64,000 nucleotides of DNA from Marthasterias glacialis (Eukaryota; Echinodermata; Asteroidea; Forcipulatida; Asteriidae): NCBI GenBank assembly GCA_911728455.2, contig OU452227.1, positions 15,268,110 through 15,332,109 on the forward strand. Direction: 5' to 3'. Made by a program: the position numbers and the translations under genes. This document shows positions 46,701 through 55,700 of this stretch, in pieces; position 1 is the stretch's first letter, and each line of letters starts with the position of its first letter. Below the pieces are notes generated by a model. The model ran no database searches, was not told where the DNA came from, and saw only the letters and a list, made by a program, of their open reading frames with translations.

Positions 46701-49700
46701 TTTGTGGAGAGTGCTTCATAGCTATAGTCAGAGGCATGTTTGTGAGAGGGCTTCATAGCTATAGTCAAAGGCATGTTTGTGAGAGGGCCTCATAGCTATA
46801 GTCAGAGGCATGTTTGTGAGAGGGCCTCATAGTTATGGTCAGAGGTATGTTTGTGAGAGGGCCTCTTAGTTATGGGCAGAGGTATGTTTGTGGAGAGTGC
46901 TTCATAGCTATAGTCAGAGGCATGTTTGTGAGAGGGCTTCATAGCTATAGTCAAAGGCATGTTTGTGAGAGGGCCTCATAGCTATAGTCAGAGGCATGTT
47001 TGTGAGAGGACCTCTTAGTTATGGTCAGAGGTATGTTTGTGAGAGGGCCTCTTAGTTATGGGCAGAGGTATGTTTGTGAGAGGGCCTCTTAGTTATGGTC
47101 AGAGGTATGTTTGTGAGAGGGCCTCATAGTTATGGTCAAAGGCATGTTTGTGAGAGGGCCTCATAGCTATAGTCAAAAGCATGTTTGTGAGAGAGCCTCT
47201 TAGTTACGGTTAGAAGTATGTTTGTGAGAAGGCCTCATAGTTATGGTCAGAGGTATGTTTGTGAGAGGGCTTCATAGTTATGGTCAGAGGTATGTTTGTG
47301 AGGTGGTGATGAATTGCCTTCCACACCTCCATTATACCGGTATTCAATATTTGATGTATAACTTTCTACGACAATTTTACCAAGTATTTTCATTCTTTTT
47401 AAACGTCTGAAAAAGCATTACACCAGTGCACTGAACTTTTTAGGGTGTTTGTCAAACATCAAAAAAACTTCAAACCTGTAAACAGCTTGATAGACGGAAT
47501 GAACGTCTGTATCGAGAGCAAGTGATACTTAAAAGTTCTTTGTAATATTTCCAAATTGGAATATTCTTTCAATGAATACGAAGACCTACAAATTTGTAAA
47601 CCTTGTTTACGGCTCAGTGTAGAGAAATCCTTTTAGAATTTCTTTGAAAGTTCTTACAAATTTTAATCCCTAGGGACTGCCCCCCTCCCCTCCCAAAAAG
47701 ATAACAAAAAAAGAAGTAAACATATTCAGAAGTGCCTGATATGGGTATTTTTTTTGGAGCTGTTGTTGCCCAACCATACAGGTGAGAATTCCCATTATCA
47801 GTTCAAAATCATTGAAAAACGTATGTAGGTTGCCTCAACAGTGCGGGGTCATCTCAGATTTCTTGCATTCACTCCGGCCTCACCAATCATAGTGACATTA
47901 CAGGTTCTTCTTTATACACGCCTGGGAGTATCACGTTACCCTACCCCCTTTAGAAACACAAGACCTTGCGTGTGAATGACATTGAGTCTGCACTGTTGTA
48001 GACTGCAACATTATACATGCAGATCATCATAGGCTTTCATACTGCAAGCGTGGAATATGATAGCATTTACACGTACAAAACGAATAATGAATATTTGGGT
48101 ACGGCTGTGTGTGCGTCATCAAAACAAGATTATGATTTGAATTGGCTCACTATTCTTCGTCACGTGAAAGGAGGAATTCATTTCTATTCGGAGATTTCGG
48201 GAATCACCCCCTGAAAATTTTTTTGTCTGAAGGTATTTGAAGAATGTTGACAGATGTTTATGGCAAGGCTGTTGATTTGGGACAGTTTTCTGAAAGTAGG
48301 TCAGTAGCTTACAACAAAGTTAAGGGCAGTGAAGGTTTGGTAATAAGTTAAGACTCAAGGTTACTCCAATAGAGACTTTTTTATAACATGGTACAAGTGT
48401 AACTGGCCAACCCTAAAATATATGTGTCCATATCACCCACATACTTAATAAACTACACTGGCCTGTCAGCGAATGAAATTCAAAATACTCCTAATGCCTA
48501 ATGACATTCAAGACACTACATCAGTACATGGTTCAGCTCCACCCTACATACTAAACCTGTTAACACCCCCATACAACAAGACCTGTGCTCAATTACATAG
48601 AGCTGCTTAAGCACAAAAAGTGGCTAAGCACAACAAAATTATGCTTACCATTATATGATTACCAGCCAAAATACCATGTCATATGTGCCATTTGTGACTG
48701 GTATCCTGTTCATTCTTGCTTAACAGAAAATGGTTAAGCAATATTTTTTGCTTAATTAAGCAGCTCTATGAAATTGGACCCAGGGCAAAATTTCATAGAG
48801 CTGCTTAAGCAGAAAGTATTGCTTGAACATTTTCTGCTAATACTAAGCAAGAATGAGCAGGATACCAGTCACAGATGGTACTTGTGAAATACTATTTTGG
48901 CTGGTAACCTTATTCTGGTAAGCATAATTTTGTTGTGCTTAGCTCATTTTTGTGCTTAAGCAGCTCTATGAAATTGGGCCCAGGGCTAATTTTCATAGAG
49001 CTGCTTAAGCACAAAAACATTACTTAACAATTTTCTGCTAAGCAAAAATAAGCAGGATACGATTCACAGATGTTACATGTCTTGGTAACGGTATTTTGGC
49101 TAGTAATCTTACTCTGGTAAGCATAATTGTGCTAATTTAGTTTTTGTGCTTAAGCAGCTCTGTGAAATTGGGCCCAGGTCTGAGATCTATTAGCAACACA
49201 CCTCATGTTCCCCAGTGTTGCTTGGCCAGTTATGTGGACTGGGCCTTTTCCAGCATGGAACCCAGACTTTGGATTTCACTACCTGAAAACCTTACTTAGA
49301 CTCACAACATTACTCTCTTCTAGTATGAACTGAAAACAAACTTGTTCATGCTTGCATTTCAAACCATTTGATAAGATTGTTGTCCATAATGTTTTACACA
49401 GGAAAGTGTGCCTTACAAATTCTGTACTATAGTAGGTTTTTCCAGTCATTTTTGGCAAAAAACAGCCTATCACTTTCATACATTTGACACAAAGTGATTT
49501 CACCTCTTCAGTTGAAACCATCATTCAATTTCACTTTGAGGTATGCGAATTTATAATGCAGGCGTTCTTTTTAGCCATGCGAAATCAGCATTCAATTAAG
49601 TAGAGTAAGTGCTAGAGGGATTAGCTTGACAAACTAATAATCTCGAAATGAATAAAATAGCATCAAAAATGACAATAAGATAAACACAGTTTTACAATTC

Positions 49701-52700
49701 TAAACTTATGTAAAGATTTTTGAAGAGAATGCACAGGAAACGATCCAAAAGATTATTACCTGTAAAAGACGGAGACATGAACTTGTGGTGAGGTTTTCGT
49801 TGAATTGCAGTATTATAATAAGATCAAGCCTGCAATTCGTTGAATTGCAGTATGAGGGTGACATTCCCGGGCGAAAATTATTTATTTGTCAAAAGAGGGC
49901 GCTTCTCTTGAACAATTGAATAATTTATACAGCTTAAGAAAATGTTACGTAATAAAGTATATAAAAAAAATGGTTGGGGGTACATTTTCTATTTTCAATG
50001 ACCGTGACATAGGGAAAACCTATGCAATCAGGTAGGGACTGAAAAACTCAATTCACTTGCAATTGGATTAAAAAACAGGAAAGAGGTCACTGAGCCAACC
50101 TGTATGCCCTTCAACATCACTTTGCAGTCAGTTCACTACACTAAGAAAATGTTTCACTATTTCTTTTTCATTTTGTACTTTTTGTGCATGTAAAGGAAGC
50201 TGACTTTATTTTGTGGTTTTTTTTTCAGTATGGAAATTGCAAATGAAGAACCCGCCCACAAGAAGTCTAAGATTGTTAAACTAGCGAGCCAGTCCTCATT
50301 CAATGACAAATCACAGACTGACCAACCAACAGATGGCAGCATCTTTTATGAGGAGGTAATGTATGAACCTGTTTGTTGGCCTACAAACTGCCCCTCCCAT
50401 GTCTCCGTTGTCTGATCTCATTATTTGGCCAATCCTTTGAGTTCAAGAGCCCATTAAATTTGTAAAGTCTGACAGAATTCACATAATATGAGAACAAAAT
50501 GTAATTGAGTTTTCATAAAGTAACGAGTAACTACATGATAAACTCAAAGGTTGGAACAAATGTACTCTGCTTTGCACCTCATGTTTAAATGGGCAGGGGA
50601 AACACTTTTTGAAAAAGAAAATATATTATGTGTGTTTTACCCATACACGGATGTGTGTTTTGCACTATATGCTCAGTACTTTCCCAAGCCCTGTGAAAAG
50701 GATTCACAGGTAGTGTACTCTGGTGGGATTTTAATCCATGACCTAAATCAAAGAAATAAACCGAACTGGGACTTCGCTGCCATTGCTGTCAGCTATGGAG
50801 CACAACCCTCAGCATGCCTCAGCTGTGCTAAAACGTGTTTGGTTACCATTGCTGTGAATGGGTATAACAACAAAAACGTGTGGAAAGGCATAAAGACACG
50901 CACTGCGATTGCACCATGCACTTTCATGATTGCGTTGGACAAAGGTGTACAAAAGCTGCGGATCACTCATAGACAACATACCATATTTTTTTGGCATACT
51001 ATTTAGATGCGCTGTCTACCGTTCGATTTTGGCAACTATGGGGTTTTCCAAGGGTACACTATTTGAGAAGGAACGACGAGGTTACACGGGGCGGTACAGG
51101 AAGTCAGGGTTCTCTGGTTTATTTCTATGACCTTAGCACAAATAATATTCTTTATTCCCGATGCAAATTTAACATCTATTAAAGAAAATATAGCTTGAAA
51201 TGCAAAATATGTAACAATCTATGTTTTTATCTATAGTGATGCTATTAACAGGTAAAAAGTTTCTAAAGCACGCAATTGGTTTCAATCTTAATCATGCATT
51301 GTGTTTTTGAAAAATGTGTCAGAAAAATAGGTCTGTCCTTTGAAATTGCTTATCAGCTTTTATCCAACTGCTGTTTCATTTTCACTATCTCCAGAAACAG
51401 CTTAATTAACATACCTGAAACACATACAGTTTCATTTTATATGGAATGTTCATGCATTGCTCAGTGACTACATTATAGCGTGTTAATTGTTTGTTTCCAT
51501 TGTTTGGCGTTTTGGGTGGCTTGGTACAGCTGATTCAAGTCAATACCAAACATATTCAGGTCATTAGGAAGTTGTTGTTGGTAGGTTCGCACAAGTGTGC
51601 CACCTCTACGGTATGGTTCTGTAGGTTGCGTGTTTTTGTCTAATAGTAATTAGAGTGGAATGTCAGACCTAGTTGCATCTCCAATCAGTTGTAGAAGCTG
51701 TTTGCGATGTGTTGTTTGATGCTGGTGGGACATTGCTTTGGCGATCAAGTTCAGCATTGGTGATGCACTCAGGATATCTGATATTCATTGCATTGCATGG
51801 CAAAGCTTGATGTGACGCATCAATGGTTTTCTCAAGCGCTTCCATTTGCGTCCAGCTGGCCCCACTATAAAAGAGCACCAACTCAATATATGTGGCAAAT
51901 AGTTTGACCTTCAGGTGATCGCTTGCTGAGCAGGTCCATGCTATATGGAATGTTGTAGCTCAGAGGTCGTTTTATTTTTTCTTCACCAGAAGTAATACAA
52001 ATTTATGTTTCAAAAGTTTTTAAAATAATGTGTATGAATCTTACAGCCAGAAGAAATCCTATTCAGACAGTTTTAAAATACAAGTTATATAACATGTATA
52101 ACACCCAAGTTGATCCTTGTCATTTGATATTTGATTTGGGGATGTACATGTAGGTCACCCTGCAATGATTAATTCAAACCATTCAAAGATCTTCTTGGAT
52201 GTTACATCAAACAAATAATGTAGTTCAATGGAACATTTCATCTTTCAACTCGTGAAAATAATCTCACCATTGCACGTTCGCAAACATTCATTATTTGTGT
52301 ACATGTAGCATCTAGTGCATCTACATATTCACATTTTGAATGATGCAATTCTTTGTGTCTGTGATGGAAAAGAACATTATCATACTGTTGATTTGATCCC
52401 AGCCTGGTGAGTGGCCCTTTGCATCCTTGTGTGAGCAGCTAAGCAATGACCTCTTTCATCAGTCCTGGGAGATCCGGCATGGAGCGGCCACTGGTATCAG
52501 AGAGGTGGTCAAGGTACATGGCCACAGTGCGGGCAAGTCAGTTGACCATCCCTTGGACCAGGTAAGCTAATGTTAGTCAGCTGAATACAGTTATGATGCA
52601 TTCATCATAAAGCAGTGTAGTAGTGTACAGTATCTTCATCAGACAGAAACCATACTAGTTCAATGAGCAGTTCAGGGTTGCAGGGCCAAATTTGATGAAG

Positions 52701-55700
52701 ACATTATCTGACAATAGAGTGGTTGCAAGACCTCGGGAAAAGTTCATTTCGCAGCCATGTTGGGTCCAGCCATGTACAAACTCAATAGCTGACGCATCGT
52801 CTGCTAAATGATTTCCAGCGTCTGTTTGTGCACGCAGCATTAGAAAAAGGTCTTGGTGACGTCACGAAAAACCTCTCTATGTGTGATTCAAAATAGAGGG
52901 CGCCCTACACAGTTTACCTAGGAGAGGCATTTGTCCAAAAAGTGGCCAACTAAAAGATTATAACACCTGCAAGGGCAGTTTGGGACCTTGAAATTGCTGA
53001 CATAAATGTGAAAAACATTCACTGGCCTCACAAAGCTGTTAACTCAGCAGAGAAATATGACATGGATGCTTTATCTACATGTACATGCAAACCATGAAAA
53101 ACAGAGAAACAACTGTAGTGCGACGACCAAAAACGTTTTTCCATGATACACTGTGAAACCAGTCTCCCCTGGGTAAACTGTGGTGGGCAGACTGTATCAT
53201 GAATCACCTGTATTGTTCAATGGATGTTATTTATTTATCGTTGTGTCAGTGCAACAACATCATATCTCCTGAAATAGCATTTACATTACAAGCACTTGTC
53301 TAAAAGTGCCAAAATGTTGTAGCTTGCATAAAATATCCTGAAAGTACACACAAAACCTATAGGCGCCGAGATACAAAGTTGCTACACACTTTAATTATGA
53401 TGTTGTTGCACTGACACAACGGTTTAATATGCTTTTAATCTACAATTTAACATCTACATGTTGGTTAGAAACTGCTATCTCTGCACGGTACGTATGACAC
53501 TGTTAAATTTAACCTGTTGACAATGGTTGACGTTGGATGACTTGTATACATGCAAATATTGTCTGAGCCAGCAAACGGAAGTCGTGTAAACATGCCATTG
53601 TGTAAAATTGGAATACCAGAACAAAGGTTGCCCGGAAATTTTGTTTTGGAGCGTACACAGAGTATGCACTCACTGTGCCCTGCATCGGTGTTGGATATTT
53701 TGCAAATTTTTGCCCATTATGCAGAAGTTATAGTGTAATACCATATTCTAGAACTTTGTCCTTTTGTTCAAAAAAGAGGATTACATCGAGAGGCTTCCAC
53801 CATTGTATTTCGGCTCAATGGAGGTATAAAGTCAGAGTGAACCAAGTTTCCAGCCTTGGTTCCGGATTGAGGAACAATCCTCGGCCGTAGCTCACGGTGG
53901 AGATTTTGCAATTCACGGTGCGTGAATTTAACATTGTCTTGACAGAGAAAACAAAAAATCCTAGAGCTTTAAATTCTTTGTTCTCTTGGCTATGTCAAGT
54001 CAATGTTTCATTGCGCCAGCAGTATTCTCAAAGAAAAACAATTCCGGCAATTCCAACAAAATGATCTCATTAGGTTGGATGGGAAAAAATGACAGATTTT
54101 CCTGATGTTTGCTGACTCACTAGAAATGTGCAGTGCATTTCTATGCTTGTTTGCAGCAAGAGAGTTTGAACCAGATGTGGATGGAGGACATGGCTCTGAG
54201 ATTACTGTGTGTGTTGGCTCTGGATCGATTTGGAGATTTTGTCTCTGATGAGGTAAAGTATAAAAATTGCAAAATTGAATTATATACTCTCATGTATAAT
54301 TTGATAAACGGACAACTTTTTAAGGTTGGGGAGAAAAAAAAACTTTAGTAACTATTTTTCAAAGAAATTTTTCCTTTTTCTTGAAATGTCACTTTTCTAT
54401 CCTTAAGAATTATTATTTGTTCAATTATGAATCGGTCATAGAATATGTGGTTTTATATACAATCACATTGTGTCCACTTACACATAAACATGTACAGTAT
54501 GCACCTTGCACAGGTTCTATTTTTCATGTTTTATATTCCAGGTTGTGGCTCCATAGTATTTCAAGAAAATGCTCCATGTTTTGTAATTTTATTTGCAAAA
54601 TATGACCGTCTTATGACGGTTCTTGTAGTCCATCCACCCCCTTTCAGAGAAACCTTTACCCAAACGTACAGGTTGTACAGTCATTAAACTACATATAGCC
54701 ACCAGTGTGCTGGGGACTCTAGTAATTTGAAGTAATTGCAAATTGTTCCTAGTATAGACCACTTGCTTTGATGTCACAAGCTCAACAGTGCCCTCACTGA
54801 GGTCAAAAGAAGACCCATCATTGGCTGTGAGTTGCGCGTGGTACATTGTGGTATGTGCACTTTTACATTGTTTGACCTCAGCCATATTTGGTGCTCCATA
54901 TGTGGCATGGTGTACCCCCCCATTGTGTCTCCATTGTGTTCTGGGAATCTCAGGAATTCTTTAGAGGATTTGGGGGAGGAGGTGGTGTTCTTTCTATGCA
55001 AGAGTGTAGAGTGTGTGAGAGTATGGGGACATTTGGTGGGACTCCCTCTGTCACATATCAGGCAGAGCAGGGTTACTCAGCGATGGTGGTCTATACAAGG
55101 GGTCTTATAGGGAGCCTGTAAGAGTGGAAGGTGGGGTTTAGGGGAATTGTTATAACGTATCACGATAAACTGTTTATTGCATTGCAGGTTGTTGCTCCAG
55201 TGAGAGAAACCTGTGCCCAAGCCCTTGGGGTTGTACTACACCATATGACCACCAGTGGTGTCAATGGTGTGTTGGGAGTTCTATTACAGCTCTTGTCACA
55301 AAATCAGTGGGAGGTCAGACACGGTGGCCTGCTGGGAATGAAATACCTCTTAGCTGTCAGGAAGGTGTGTCAGTTCACTCTCAATTCATCTTGAAGACTT
55401 TTTAAATCGTTATCATCTTCACTGAAAGATGCAGTCCTTTAAAATAAAAGGGATCAGGTTGGCTCAGTGGTTTTTCCCCATGACTTGCACTTCTGTGGAC
55501 CCCGGTTCGAATCCCACCTCAGACCAAAGCCTTGCATGTGGATTGGGTTTTCAGTCCCTACCTGATTGCATGGGTTTCTCTTATTTTGAACAACAGGGAG
55601 GGGTAAATGAATCCGTTGGGAGACAAACATAACTGCCTCTTCCCCTATTTGAAGCAATAGTTAACTGTATTGTTCATAACCGGGATTCGAACCCACAACC

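Noticed and set aside
50551-51006. 151-codon plus-strand ORF in BTAF1 intron 7
   Set aside because: No motif, no homologue recognised, no promoter or splice context; probably chance or an old repeat.
52655-52840. 61-codon minus-strand ORF as a transposase fragment
   Set aside because: The sequence looks somewhat protein-like, but I could not link it to any family, so no call is made.
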